Of a stretch of 64,000 nt of DNA, positions 44,853 to 54,579 are shown one piece after another. Positions within the stretch are counted from its first letter, which is position 1. Every line of letters starts with the position of its first letter. Location: contig CAWGXI010000006.1 of assembly GCA_963826515.1 (NCBI GenBank), positions 335,766-399,765 on the forward strand. The letters are read 5' to 3'. The notes below the pieces were generated by a model. The model was not told where the DNA came from, made no database searches, and was given only the letters and a program-made list of their open reading frames with translations. The position numbers and the translations under genes were made by a program. This DNA is from DATFVJ01 sp963826515 (GTDB lineage Bacteria; Actinomycetota; Actinomycetes; Streptosporangiales; Streptosporangiaceae).

Positions 44853-45473
44853 TCAGCAGAGCCGGGAACACATGCGGGAACAGAGCCGGGAGCGGAGCCG
44901 GGAGCGGAGCCGGAACCAGTAATGGCAGGTCAGCCTATGAGAATTGGCATGCGGGCTTCGATCACTCACGTACCGGTGCCGCGCAGCAAGATCCCTAACG
45001 GCTGCCGCGGTGCGTGCCACACCTTGGTCTGCGGGGGGCCTCCAGGCCGGCCCCGTCTCATGAAACGCCGGCCGATCCAGGTGGTACTGAGCCCGATGCC
45101 TGTTGGAGCAAGGGGAGTAGAACAAAGGCGGCCGCAGCCCGGGCGCCGCGGCCTGCAACTTGCCGATAACCGGGTCACGTTCACCGACGAGCATGAACTC
45201 CGCACCGTCGTGGTCCAGGGAAAGAACGCGAGCGACCTGGCGTCGGACGCTGCCCACGTCGATATTGGCCGGGCCGTGGATAGCGGCATGGACATCGCCT
45301 GCGTCGTCTTGGCGCACCTCCGCGCCGACATGCTCTTGGCAGCCGTCGAGACAGAACGCCAAGCGCATCACACCGTCCCAGTCCGCCGCATCGCGCTGGC
45401 CGAAACCGAAGCTGGCCGCCTCGGCGAGCGAAAAAGGCCCGCTCGGCGTGATGGTGAACGACCCGGCAGACAT
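44853..45473 (-). pseudogene. AlkA-like DNA-3-methyladenine glycosylase, C-terminal domain lost
   Basis: A strong start (ATG at 45473 with AAGGAGAA) opens MSAGSFTITPSGPFSLAEAA. Then MRLAFCLDGCQEHVGAEVRQ and LSLDHDGAEFMLVGERDPVI cover the N-terminal domain of AlkA-type glycosylases up to GLRPPLFYSP. The following sequence should be the HhH-GPD catalytic domain; instead it is unrelated and ends in an Arg/Ser/Leu/Cys repeat caused by 12-bp repeats (44883-44914). No catalytic Asp is present. The gene is broken by truncation, and a copy of the interspersed repeat lies in its dead 3' part. Confidence 0.7.
44979..45010. repeat. Palindromic interspersed repeat, copy D
   Basis: CCGCGCAGC (44979-44987) faces GCTGCCGCGG; the core AACGGCTGCCGCGG is at 44997-45010, preceded by GATCCCT. 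It lies in the dead end of the glycosylase pseudogene, close to its point of truncation. Confidence 0.65.
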
Positions 45474-45487
45474 GAGTTCTCCTTGGT

Positions 45488-45535
45488 GATCCGAGGTTGG
45501 GCTGATCCGAGGTTGGGCTGATCCGAGGTTGGGCC
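45488..45535. repeat. Three 16-bp tandem repeats
   Basis: GATCCGAGGTTGGGCT is repeated three times head to tail (45488, 45504 and 45520; the last copy ends in C) immediately upstream of the glycosylase pseudogene start. Confidence 0.85.
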
Positions 45536-45659
45536 ATCCCCCAAGTTGCGCTAAACCGGATGCCTAACGACATACTCGCGCGAGGGTCTGACAATTCCTG
45601 GCCGCTGCGAACGGGCCGTTACGGCCGGTGCCGGCCTAACCGCACGTAACTGCGCTCGG

Positions 45660-46007
45660 TCAGCGGCGCTGGTTATTGTCGTAACCAGCAACGAGGCGGG
45701 CCGGAGCCTTGCGCCGCCAGGATTCCTCGATGAGTTCGTTTACACGTTGAGCAGGGCAGACCCCAACGTGGATGCGTAGCCCTCTGGTGCGCTTTCCCCA
45801 CCGTAGGAGCTCGAATGCCGCGGCGTCTTCCGCCACGCAGGCGGTCGCCTCCTGTTCGTCGACGAACACATGCAGGTGGCCCTGGCCCGGGGGCACTGTG
45901 GCGAAGATCTTGCCGCGCACCCGGAAGGACGACATGTCAAAATGCGGTTCTTCGGTGGCCTCAGGCAACGATAGGGCGAATCGCCTGGCGTGCTCGAGGT
46001 CGCTCAC
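45660..46007 (-). CDS. MmcQ/YjbR family protein
   Basis: A 115-residue protein: MSDLEHARRFALSLPEATEE, PHFDMSSFRVRGKIFATV, then VFVDEQEATACVAEDAAAFE and a C-terminal ESWRRKAPARLVAGYD. The PHF-x3-SFRVRGKIFA block is diagnostic for the YjbR fold, related to double-wing DNA-binding domains. DNA binding is suggested by structure only. Confidence 0.85.
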   Translation of the reverse strand: MSDLEHARRFALSLPEATEEPHFDMSSFRVRGKIFATVPPGQGHLHVFVDEQEATACVAEDAAAFELLRWGKRTRGLRIHVGVCPAQRVNELIEESWRRKAPARLVAGYDNNQRR

Positions 46008-46139
46008 CGGGCCAGGTTAACCGCGCAAGCACGACGGCCGGTTGTCACGGACGGCACAGTGTCACGACACCACGGTGTCACGAGAGCGCGGCATCAGAAA
46101 GCACGGCGTCACGAGGGCAAGACGTCAGAAGGCAAGGCG

Positions 46140-46307
46140 TCAGGAAGAGATGCCGAGCGCCTCTGGGTGGGCCTTGCGGTAGTGCTCGGTCAGGACGGCA
46201 CTCACCTGACCGGGCCGGTAGGCCATGGTGCGCTGGCAGATATCACACCGCACTACGGGTAGGTGAGTAACGGTGACGGGGAAACGATTAGCAGCAGAGT
46301 TCTTCAT
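46140..46307 (-). CDS. Small zinc-finger-like protein (55 aa)
   Basis: A short minus-strand frame with ATG at 46307 (GAAGGCG upstream) opens MKNSAANRFPVTVTHLPVV. It contains a CDIC pair at residues 21-24, followed by His in LTEHYRKAHPE (about 42 and 47). The Cys-x2-Cys and His-x4-His spacing gives a plausible C2H2-type zinc site. The codon pattern is normal for this genome. The stop is TGA at 46140. Family not named; function unknown. Confidence 0.65.
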   Translation of the reverse strand: MKNSAANRFPVTVTHLPVVRCDICQRTMAYRPGQVSAVLTEHYRKAHPEALGISS

Positions 46308-46320
46308 CGCCTTCTATTAT

Positions 46321-46376
46321 GCCAGGTGTCGCTTGCCAGGTGTCGCTTGCCAGGTGTCGCTTGCCAGGTGTCGCTT
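46321..46376. repeat. Four 14-bp tandem repeats
   Basis: GCCAGGTGTCGCTT occurs four times in direct tandem (46321, 46335, 46349 and 46363), followed by a partial unit GCCAGG. It lies 13 bases upstream of the zinc-finger gene's start, so it may occupy its promoter or leader. The rest of the 300-bp gap before treY shows nothing else. Confidence 0.9.
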
Positions 46377-46611
46377 GCCAGGCGCGCGAAACCTGCGCGC
46401 GCTGACCTCGGGCGGCGGTGCCACGCACGGTGCGGGCTGTCCCGGTCATCGAGCTGATGTTCTGCTTGTCATAACCTGATGAACGACCCTGGCAGCTGAG
46501 CCGAGATGAGGTGAATGAATGCAGGAGGCCGAGGCGCCCGCCTCCGGCTGAGCGCAGCGATCCCTGCCGCCCTGCCAGCCCCCCTCACTGTCTTCACGGG
46601 AGCGCTGCCCG

Positions 46612-49295
46612 ATGGCCGCCACGCCGACGCCAGACCACCGCCCGCGGATCGCGACCTACCGCGTCCAGCTCCATCCCGGCTTCACCTTCGATGACGCGAC
46701 CAGCATCGCCGGCTACCTCGCCGACCTCGGCATTAGCCACCTCTACTGCTCGCCCTACCTCCAGGCCGCCGAGGGCAGCACGCACGGCTACGACGTCGTC
46801 GATCACGGACGGCTGAACGAGGAGCTTGGCGGCGCCGCGGCGCACCGCCGGCTTGTCGAGCGGCTCGCCGATGCCGGTCTCGGCCAGGTGCTCGACATCG
46901 TGCCAAACCACATGGCGCTCGCCGGGCGGGCCAACGCGTGGTGGTGGGACGTGCTGGAGAACGGGCCTTCGAGCCTCTACGCCTCCTACTTCGACATCGA
47001 CTGGGACCCGCCGCAGCGAAAGCTGACCGCCACCGTGCTCATGCCTGTCCTCGGCGACCACTACGGCCGGGTCCTCGAGGCGGGGGAGCTGAAGGTCGAG
47101 CGCGAGGGCGGATCGTTCACTGTGCGTTATTACGACCACGAGGTGCCCCTGTCGCCCCGCACGCTCGACGAGCTTCTCGCCCGGGCGGCGGCCCGTGCAC
47201 GGTCCGTGAAACTCGAGAGCCTGGCCGCCGCCCTTGGCCACCTCCCGCACGCCCGGTCGACCGACCCGGCCGCAGTGGCCGAGCGCCACCGCGACAAGGA
47301 GGTGCTGCGCGACCGCCTGGCCGAGCTGTGTGCTGCCAGGCCGGAAGTGGCGGCTGCCGTCGACGCCGAGATCGAGGAGCTGAACCGCGACCCGGACGCC
47401 CTCGACGAGCTACTCGGCCGGCAGAACTACCGCCTGGCTCACTGGCGCACTGGTGCGGAGGAGCTCTCCTACCGGCGGTTCTTCAACATCGAGACGCTCG
47501 CGGGGCTACGGATAGAGAACCCAGCCGTCTTCGCGGACACGCACCGCCTAGTCATCGATCTGGTCTCGGCGGGCGCGCTGGACGGGTTGCGGGTCGACCA
47601 CGTGGACGGGCTAGCCGACCCGGAAGGCTACCTATACCGGCTGCGCGACGCCACCGCGGGCGCGTACGTCGTCGTGGAGAAGATTCTCGAGGCTGACGAG
47701 GAGCTGCCTCGGTCGTGGCCAGTGGCAGGGACATCCGGCTACGACTTCTTGAACCGGGTCAACCAGCTGTTTGCCGACGCCGGTAACGAGGCAGCCATGC
47801 GCGCGGGCTACGTGCGCTTCACCGGCCAGCATGAGAGCTACCCCGACATCGTGTACCGCGCCAAGTGCCAGATCATGCGCCAGGAGCTCGCCGCTGAGGT
47901 GGAGCGTCTCACCGAGCTGCTTGCCGACGTTTGCGAAGGGCATCGCCGGCAGCGTGACCATACCCGCCGTGAGCTGCGCGACGCCTTGCGCGAGGTGATC
48001 GCCGCCTTCCCCGTCTACCGTACGTACGCGCGGCCGGGCCACCCGATTACGGCCGCGGACCGCGCGCATGTCGCCGCCGCCGTGGCTACCGCCCGGCAGC
48101 GCAGGGACGACCTGGATGCCGAGCTATTGGGCTTCATCGGCGAACTGCTCGTGCTCGATCATCCCGGCGACGTGGAGGCCGCGTTTGCCATCCGCTTCGC
48201 CCAGGTCAGCTCGCCTGTGATGGCTAAAGGGGTGGAAGATACCGCCTTCTACCGCTATCAGCCCCTGATCTCGCTCAACGAGGTAGGCGGCAACCCTGGC
48301 CGCTTCGGCCGCCCTGTGGCGGACTTCCACCAGGACATGGCCGAGGCGGCGCGACAGTGGCCAGAAGCAATGCTTACCCTGTCGACGCACGACACGAAGC
48401 GCAGCGGTGATGTGCGGGCCCGCATCAACGTGCTGTCGGAACTGCCCGAGGCGTGGGATCGGGCGCTGCGGCGCTGGGCGCAGCTGGGGGAGCGCTACAA
48501 ACAGGGCGGCTGGCCGGACGGCAACGCCGAATACCTGCTCTTCCAGACTCTGGTGGGCGCCTGGCCGATCGACTCGGCGCGGGCCGCGGCCTTCATGGAA
48601 AAGGCGGCCAAGGAGGCCAAGGTGCATACCTCCTGGGTCGACCCGTGTGCCGGCTACGACGAGGCGCTCCGCGCCTTCGTCCTGGCCGTTCTCGCGGACG
48701 AGGGCTTCATCGCCGATATGGAGGCTTTCCTTGCCGGGCATCGGATTGTCGAATGGGGGCGGGTCAACTCGCTGGCCCAGACGACGCTGCTGCTGACGTG
48801 CCCAGGCATTCCCGACCTGTACCAGGGCGCCGAGTTGTGGGACCTGTCCCTGGTCGACCCGGACAACCGAAGGCCAGTCGACTACGACAGCCGCCGCCGC
48901 CTGCTCGGCGCGCTCACGGGCGGCGGCCCCGAGGCGGCGCTTGCCGGCGGCGACGAGGGCGGCACGAAACTCTGGCTCATCCACCGCCTGCTGCGCCACC
49001 GGCGCCAGCATCCCGATTTGTACGGCCCGGCCTCGGGCTACCAGCCACTGGACGTCTTCGGCCACAAGGCCTCCCATGCGGTGGCTTTTACCCGGGCCGC
49101 CGGCTGGCCGTGGTCGTGCCGCGCTTGGTCACTCGCCTGGCGGAAGGCTGGGCTGACACGGCGGTCGTGCTGCCACGAGGCGCCTGGGTCAATGTGCTCA
49201 CCGACGAGAAGGTGGAAGGCGGCGCCGTCAGCCTGCACGCGCTGCTCCGGCGGTTCCCTGCCGCGGTGCTTGCCGCATCGGCCGGGGAAGGATGA
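46612..49295 (+). CDS. treY: Maltooligosyltrehalose synthase TreY, late frameshift
   Basis: TreY rearranges the reducing end of maltodextrin into a trehalosyl unit. The GH13 barrel is well preserved: TYRVQLHPGFTFDDATSIAG at the start, VVDHGRLNEELGG and LDIVPNHMAL, nucleophile region LDGLRVDHVDGLADPEGYLY (near residue 325), acid/base region YVVVEKILEADEELP (near 355) and LSTHDTKRSGDVRARINVL. After HAVAFTRAAG (near 49105) the codons go out of phase for the last 60 or so residues. The proper ending, VTRLAEGWADTAVVLPRGAW, then the stop at 49295, is in another frame. The total is one base short, so one deletion. Sequence error and true mutation are both possible. It overlaps treZ by four bases. 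Confidence 0.88.
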
Positions 49296-51034
49296 TGCAC
49301 GAGTTCCGCGTCTGGGCACCGCACGCCGACCGGGTCGAAGCCGTGGTCGGCGAGCGCCGGATGGCGATGAGCCAGGCGGATGGCGGCTGGTGGACGTGCC
49401 ACGCCGAGGAGGCAGGCCCGGGTAGCGACTACGCCTTCAGCCTTGACGGCGGGCCGCCTCGCCCCGACCCGCGGTCGGCCTTTCAGCCATCGGGCGTCCA
49501 CGGGCCGTCGCGCGTAGTGGACCACGCCGCCTTCGGCTGGGCCGACAGCGGCTGGCGGGGTGTGTCACTCGCAGGATCGGTCCTGTATGAGTGCCACGTC
49601 GGAACGTTCTCGGCGGCAGGCACCTTCGACGGGGCCATCGAGCACCTGGGGCACCTGGCCAACCTTGGTGTCGACGCCATCGAACTGCTCCCAGTGGCCG
49701 AGTTCCCTGGCCGCAGGGGCTGGGGCTATGACGGCGTCGACCTGTTCGCCCCGCACCACGCCTACGGCGGCCCTGCGGGCCTCAAACGGCTCGTCGATGC
49801 CGCCCACGCGCACGGGCTCGGCGTGGTGATGGACGTCGTCTACAACCATCTGGGCCCGGCAGGGAACTACCTGCCTGAGTTCGGCCCCTATTTCTCCGCG
49901 CAGCACCAGACCAACTGGGGCGAAGGGGTGAATTTCGACGGCCCGGGCAGCGACGAGGTCCGCCGCTTCGTCATCGACAATGCCCTGATGTGGCTGCGGG
50001 ACTACCACTGCGACGGGCTCCGCCTCGACGCCGTGCACGCCATCGTGGACGACTCCGCCACGCACATCCTCGAGGCGATCGCCGTCGAGGTGGAGGCGCT
50101 TGCGGCGCATGTGCGGCGGCCCCTCTTCGTGGTGGCCGAGAGCGACCTGAACGACCCCCGTTTTGTCCGCGGCCGCGACGCGGGCGGCTACGGCGTGGAC
50201 GCTTCCTGGGCCGATGAGTGGCACCACGCTCTCCATGCCGCGCTGACCGCCGAGGTGAGTGGCTACTACCAGGACTTTGGGCCGCTGCCCTCGCTGGCAA
50301 AGGCACTGCGCCAGGCGTGGGTGTACGACGGCACATATTCACCGCACCGCCAGCGGGTCCACGGCCGGCCGCCGACAGGGCTCGCCGGAAACCAGTTTGT
50401 GGTCTGTACCCAGAATCACGACCAGATCGGCAACCGCGCCTTCGGTGAACGGGCCGCCGCCCTCATGAGCGATGGCCGGCTGCGAGTCGCCGCAGCCCTG
50501 CTGCTCACCTCGCCGTTCGTGCCCCTGCTCTTCCAGGGCGAGGAGTGGGGCGCCCGCACACCGTTCCAGTACTTCACCGACCATTCCGATGCCGAGCTCG
50601 GCCGGGCCGTCAGCGACGGAAGACGCCACGAGTTCGCCGCTTTTGGCTGGGATCCGGCCGACCTGCCCGATCCGCAGCACCCGGCGACATTCGACCGCTC
50701 CAGGCTCGACTGGGAAGAGCCCAGAAAAGACCAGCATGCCGACCTGCTAGACTGGTACCGTTGGTTGATCGCCCTTCGCAGGCGGATCCCCGCACTCACT
50801 GACCCCCGCCTGGATCGCACCGGGACAGAATGTGACGAAGACGCAGGCTGGCTCGTCGTCCGCCGTGGACCAGTTGTGGTGGCAAGTAACATCGGTGTAA
50901 GAGCCTGGAATTTCCCGGCCAGCCGGTTCCCGGTGCTGCTCGCCGCCTCAGATCCCCGCGTCGAACTGACGCAGCAGGGCGTAATCCTCCCACCCGACAG
51001 CGTCGTCATCCTGACCGAGACAGGTATGCCATGA
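49292..51034 (+). CDS. treZ: Maltooligosyltrehalose trehalohydrolase TreZ
   Basis: TreZ releases trehalose from the product of TreY. The protein has 580 residues: an N-terminal CBM48-like domain (EFRVWAPHADRVEAVVGERR), a GH13 barrel with VVMDVVYNHLGPAGNYLPEF, nucleophile segment DGLRLDAVHAI (near residue 242), acid segment FVVAESDLND (near 278) and VVCTQNHDQIGNRAFGE (near 370). PLLFQGEEWGARTPFQYFTD is a typical TreZ block. It overlaps treY and, by four bases, glgX, giving a tightly coupled operon. Confidence 0.93.
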   Translation: MMHEFRVWAPHADRVEAVVGERRMAMSQADGGWWTCHAEEAGPGSDYAFSLDGGPPRPDPRSAFQPSGVHGPSRVVDHAAFGWADSGWRGVSLAGSVLYECHVGTFSAAGTFDGAIEHLGHLANLGVDAIELLPVAEFPGRRGWGYDGVDLFAPHHAYGGPAGLKRLVDAAHAHGLGVVMDVVYNHLGPAGNYLPEFGPYFSAQHQTNWGEGVNFDGPGSDEVRRFVIDNALMWLRDYHCDGLRLDAVHAIVDDSATHILEAIAVEVEALAAHVRRPLFVVAESDLNDPRFVRGRDAGGYGVDASWADEWHHALHAALTAEVSGYYQDFGPLPSLAKALRQAWVYDGTYSPHRQRVHGRPPTGLAGNQFVVCTQNHDQIGNRAFGERAAALMSDGRLRVAAALLLTSPFVPLLFQGEEWGARTPFQYFTDHSDAELGRAVSDGRRHEFAAFGWDPADLPDPQHPATFDRSRLDWEEPRKDQHADLLDWYRWLIALRRRIPALTDPRLDRTGTECDEDAGWLVVRRGPVVVASNIGVRAWNFPASRFPVLLAASDPRVELTQQGVILPPDSVVILTETGMP

Positions 51035-53232
51035 CCGATGCCGTGTCACCCCGGATGCCGACGAAGAACAGGACTCAGCCACATATGAGCGAGGCCATGG
51101 AGACCTGGCCAGGTCGTTCCTATCCGCTCGGGGCCGCTTACGATGGCGCCGGGACGAACTTCTCGTTGTTCTCCGAGATAGCAGATGGGGTCGAACTCTG
51201 CCTGTTCGACGACGACGGCCGAGAGCGGCGAGTGGTCCTTGAGGAGGTCGAAGCCTTCTGCTGGCACGCCTATCTGCCCGCGGTTACTCCGGGGCAGCGT
51301 TACGGCTACCGTGTCCACGGGCCATGGGCGCCTGAGCACGGCCGGCGCTGCAACCCGGCGAAGCTGCTCCTCGATCCCTATGCCAAGGCCATCGAGGGCC
51401 AGGTCGATTGGGACCAGGCCTGCTTCCCTTACACCTTCGGCGACGAGAACTCACGCAACGACGAGGACAGCGCCGCCCATGTGCCGAAGGCTGTCGTCCA
51501 CAACCCCTACTTCGACTGGGGCAACGACCGGCCCCCTGACATCCCGCTTAACGAGTCGGTCATCTATGAGGTGCACCTCAAGGGCTTCACCGTGAGCCAT
51601 CCCGACATTCCCGAGGCGCAGCGCGGCACCTATGCCGGCATGGCGCATCCCGCCGCCATCGAGTACCTCACCCGGCTCGGGGTTACCGCGGTGGAACTGC
51701 TCCCCGTCCATCAGTTCCTGCATGATGCCCACCTCGTCGAGCGGGGGCTGCGGAACTACTGGGGGTACAACTCCATCGGCTTTCTCGCCCCGCACAACGA
51801 ATACGCCGCCGCCGGTCAGCGCGGTGAGCAGGTCGCCGAGTTCAAGGCGATGGTACGGGCGCTGCACGAGGCCGGCATCGAGGTGATCCTCGATGTTGTC
51901 TACAACCACACGGCGGAGGGCAACCACCTGGGCCCGGTGCTGTCGATGAAGGGTATCGACAACGCCGCCTACTACCGGCTTGTGGGCGAGGACCGCCGCT
52001 TCTACTACGACACGACAGGGACGGGGAACAGCCTGAACGTGCGCCACCCGCACACTCTCCAGCTGATCATGGATTCGCTGCGCTACTGGGTGACCGACAT
52101 GCACGTCGACGGGTTCCGCTTCGACTTGGCCGCCAGCCTGGCCCGCCAGTTTCACGAGGTCGACCGGCTGTCGGCGTTCTTCGACCTGATCCAGCAGGAT
52201 CCCGTCGTCTCGCAGGTCAAGCTCATCGCCGAGCCGTGGGACATCGGCGAGGGCGGCTACCAGGTCGGCAACTTCCCTGCCCTGTGGTCGGAGTGGAACG
52301 GGCGCTACCGCGACACCGTGCGGGACTTCTGGCGCGGCGAGCCCGCGACGCTGGGCGAGTTCGCCTCGCGCCTCACCGGCAGTTCCGACCTCTACCAGGC
52401 CGATACCCGCCACCCTGGGGCCAGCGTCAACTTCGTCACCGCCCATGATGGCTTCACCCTGCACGACCTGGTCTCGTACAACGACAAGCACAACGAGGCC
52501 AACGGTGAAGGCGGGGCAGACGGCGAAAGCCACAACCGTTCATGGAACTGCGGCGCCGAGGGCGACACAGACGACGAGGGCGTGCTCGCGCTGCGACGGC
52601 AACAGCAGCGCAACTTCCTTGGCACCCTGCTGCTGTCCCAGGGGGCCACGATGCTCCTCGGCGGGGACGAGTCCGGCCGCACCCAGGGCGGGAACAACAA
52701 CGCCTACTGCCAGGACAACGAGATCTCGTGGCACGACTGGGGCCGGATCGACGACGATCTGCTCGGTTTCACCCGCGGCCTCATTACCTTGCGGCGTGAC
52801 CATCCCGTGCTGCGCCGCCGGCGTTATCTCCGTGGCCGTCCCGTCGAGGGTTCTGTCGCGCTTGGCTGGTGCAAGCCCGACGGCACCGAGATGAGCAACG
52901 ACGACTGGGACGCGGGCCTTGCCCTCTCTGTTGGCCTGTTCCTCAACGGCGATCGGATCGCCGACCGTGACCGCCATGGCCAGCGGGTAACCGACGACTC
53001 CTTCCTGCTGCTCTTCAACGCTCACCACGAGCCGATCGACTGGACGCTGCCCAAACAGTGGGGCGAGTGGTGGCGGCCGATCCTCGACACCTCGGCCCCG
53101 GACCAGGAACGGGAACCTGTCGAGAGCGGCGGCACGCTACCGGTCACCGGGCGCACGGTGGTTGTCCTGCGGCGCGAAGAAAGCAGTCCTGATACCGGGC
53201 CGGCGCCATCTTCGCCGCCGAAGAAGAATTAA
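51031..53232 (+). CDS. glgX: Glycogen debranching enzyme GlgX/TreX
   Basis: A 733-residue isoamylase-type GH13 enzyme that removes alpha-1,6 branches and supplies linear dextrin to TreY and TreZ. SYPLGAAYDGAGTNFSLFSE opens the CBM48 domain. The barrel shows EVILDVVYNHTAEGNHLGPV, nucleophile VDGFRFDLAASL (near residue 370), acid LIAEPWDIGEGGYQVGNFPA (near 405) and FVTAHDGFTLHDLVSYNDKH (near 475). The start may be 51031 (coupled to treZ) or an internal ATG at 51085. A palindromic repeat follows the stop. Confidence 0.93.
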   Translation: MTDAVSPRMPTKNRTQPHMSEAMETWPGRSYPLGAAYDGAGTNFSLFSEIADGVELCLFDDDGRERRVVLEEVEAFCWHAYLPAVTPGQRYGYRVHGPWAPEHGRRCNPAKLLLDPYAKAIEGQVDWDQACFPYTFGDENSRNDEDSAAHVPKAVVHNPYFDWGNDRPPDIPLNESVIYEVHLKGFTVSHPDIPEAQRGTYAGMAHPAAIEYLTRLGVTAVELLPVHQFLHDAHLVERGLRNYWGYNSIGFLAPHNEYAAAGQRGEQVAEFKAMVRALHEAGIEVILDVVYNHTAEGNHLGPVLSMKGIDNAAYYRLVGEDRRFYYDTTGTGNSLNVRHPHTLQLIMDSLRYWVTDMHVDGFRFDLAASLARQFHEVDRLSAFFDLIQQDPVVSQVKLIAEPWDIGEGGYQVGNFPALWSEWNGRYRDTVRDFWRGEPATLGEFASRLTGSSDLYQADTRHPGASVNFVTAHDGFTLHDLVSYNDKHNEANGEGGADGESHNRSWNCGAEGDTDDEGVLALRRQQQRNFLGTLLLSQGATMLLGGDESGRTQGGNNNAYCQDNEISWHDWGRIDDDLLGFTRGLITLRRDHPVLRRRRYLRGRPVEGSVALGWCKPDGTEMSNDDWDAGLALSVGLFLNGDRIADRDRHGQRVTDDSFLLLFNAHHEPIDWTLPKQWGEWWRPILDTSAPDQEREPVESGGTLPVTGRTVVVLRREESSPDTGPAPSSPPKKN

Positions 53233-53252
53233 CTGGCATGAGTTGGCGCATG

Positions 53253-53295
53253 CGCGGCAGCCGTTAAGAAAAATGATCCATAACTGCTGCCGCGG
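53253..53295. repeat. Palindromic interspersed repeat, copy E
   Basis: CGCGGCAGCCGTTA (53253-53266) and TAACTGCTGCCGCG (53281-53294) pair over 14 bp with one mismatch around a 14-base loop AGAAAAATGATCCA. Located 20 bases after glgX, it can act as a terminator-like hairpin for the trehalose operon. The rest of the 430-bp gap to the next gene holds nothing I recognise. Confidence 0.8.
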
Positions 53296-53665
53296 CCACC
53301 GTCAGGCCCTGCAGCGGTCACCACGTCCTCATGACGCACCCCGCAGCGCCCGTGTAACGGTTTGCTGCACATGCTGCGGCGGCCTTGCTCGCGGTCCTGT
53401 CAGCCGCACGTTCCGCGCCTGCCAGAGGTCCGTGCGATCAAGCCGCGCCGTCAGTCGCCGACGGGTTGTCAGCAGGCGGCGCGGCCGGCAAGTGACCGGT
53501 GAGTGGCGTGACCGTCCCACGCACTGACCGGACCCCTGACCCCGGAGGGCACAGACCGGCGTCGGGCTGCACGGGCTCGGCGGATTGGCGGCGCCGGACG
53601 GCCCTCGGCGCCCGGGTGGCACCGTGGCGGGACTGGCAGGTGCCCGGGCTGGCATCATCGAGCAC

Positions 53666-53992
53666 ATGACCGTAGTGAAGATCAACGCGATTACAGTGTC
53701 GGCCGACAGCGGGGACGAACTCGCCCGCCGATTCGCCGCCCGGGCGGGTGCGGTCGACGACCAGGATGGTTTCCAGGGCTTCGAGCTTCTCAAGCCGACC
53801 GACGAGCGCACCACCTGGCTCGTGGTAACACGCTGGCGGGACGAAGCCTCCTTCGCAGCATGGCTGAACTCACCCGCATTCGGGCACGGGCACCGCAGTG
53901 CGGCGGAACGGAGTGGCGGCGCGGCGCCTGCCCCGGTCGGGATCACCAGTGAGCTGTGGTCCTACGAGATCGCTGGCGGCTCGTCCGGCTGA
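53666..53992 (+). CDS. Antibiotic-biosynthesis-monooxygenase-domain (MhuD-like) protein
   Basis: A 108-residue ABM-fold protein: MTVVKINAITVSADSGDELA, RRFAARAGAVDDQDGFQGFE and LVVTRWRDEASFAAWLNSPA. The DQDGFQGFELLKP and VVTRWRDEASFAAW blocks are those of the heme-degrading MhuD/IsdG subgroup. The conserved heme-ligand His is not obvious (the C-terminal HGHRSAAE may serve), so heme oxygenase activity is unproven. The ATG was chosen because the domain begins there. Confidence 0.8.
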   Translation: MTVVKINAITVSADSGDELARRFAARAGAVDDQDGFQGFELLKPTDERTTWLVVTRWRDEASFAAWLNSPAFGHGHRSAAERSGGAAPAPVGITSELWSYEIAGGSSG

Positions 53993-53998
53993 CAGACA

Positions 53999-54406
53999 TC
54001 ACGAGCCGCTGGAATGCTCCTCAGACCCCAGGCCATGACGAAGGTTCATCACCCGGTGCTCGATGTCGGCCCAGGTCTTGCTCCACTCCACGAGCGGCTC
54101 GAGGATCCGCTCAAGCACCACGAGCTGCTCGTCGAACGCCACCAGCTGGGCCTTGAGTGCCTCGACACTGCGTCGCTGCGCGGTGATGCTGGTGGAGAGC
54201 GTCTTCAGCTGTGCCGCGGAAAGGGCGCCCGGGGCGGGCAGGGCCCGCAGGCCCTGCGGCAGCGAGGGCAAGGCTGGCATCGAAGGGAGGGAAACACCGA
54301 GACCGGTCAGGCCCTCGAGCCTTTCAGTGACTGCGCGGAGCTGCGCGACGAATTCCTGCATCACCCCGGAGATAACGCCTGGCGAGCTGTCTTGATCATC
54401 GCCCAT
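53999..54406 (-). CDS. Coiled-coil protein, possibly phasin-like
   Basis: A 135-residue soluble protein with GGAGAAACTCG before the ATG. It opens MGDDQDSSPGVISGVMQEFV; a helix QLRAVTERLEGLTG, a Pro/Leu-rich linker (LPSMPALPSLPQGLRALPAP) and a long heptad-like helix ALSAAQLKTLSTSITAQRRS through LERILEPLVEWSKTWADIEH follow. The helix-linker-helix pattern resembles small PHA-granule-associated or polyhydroxyalkanoate synthesis proteins, but I cannot name the family. It converges with the ABM gene, six bases apart. Confidence 0.6.
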   Translation of the reverse strand: MGDDQDSSPGVISGVMQEFVAQLRAVTERLEGLTGLGVSLPSMPALPSLPQGLRALPAPGALSAAQLKTLSTSITAQRRSVEALKAQLVAFDEQLVVLERILEPLVEWSKTWADIEHRVMNLRHGLGSEEHSSGS

Positions 54407-54579
54407 CGAGTTTCTCCTTCCGGTGGGCATCCCACCGTCTCGGTCCAGGCGCTTCGTAGCCGAACCCGCGTGACCTCGCGTCACGCCTGCGGGGTACGTT
54501 AGCCACATACAACCACGGTCCCGGAGTGGCCCGGCCAAATCCGGCGTCGTGACACGCGTAACATCGCGATGGGAAATGC

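Noticed and set aside
46321..46376. Possible CRISPR array
   Set aside because: The units are 14 bp and directly adjacent, with no spacers and no cas genes.
51451..52533. A 360-codon open frame antisense to glgX
   Set aside because: It is a composition shadow of a well-supported GH13 gene; no ribosome-binding site or family motif.
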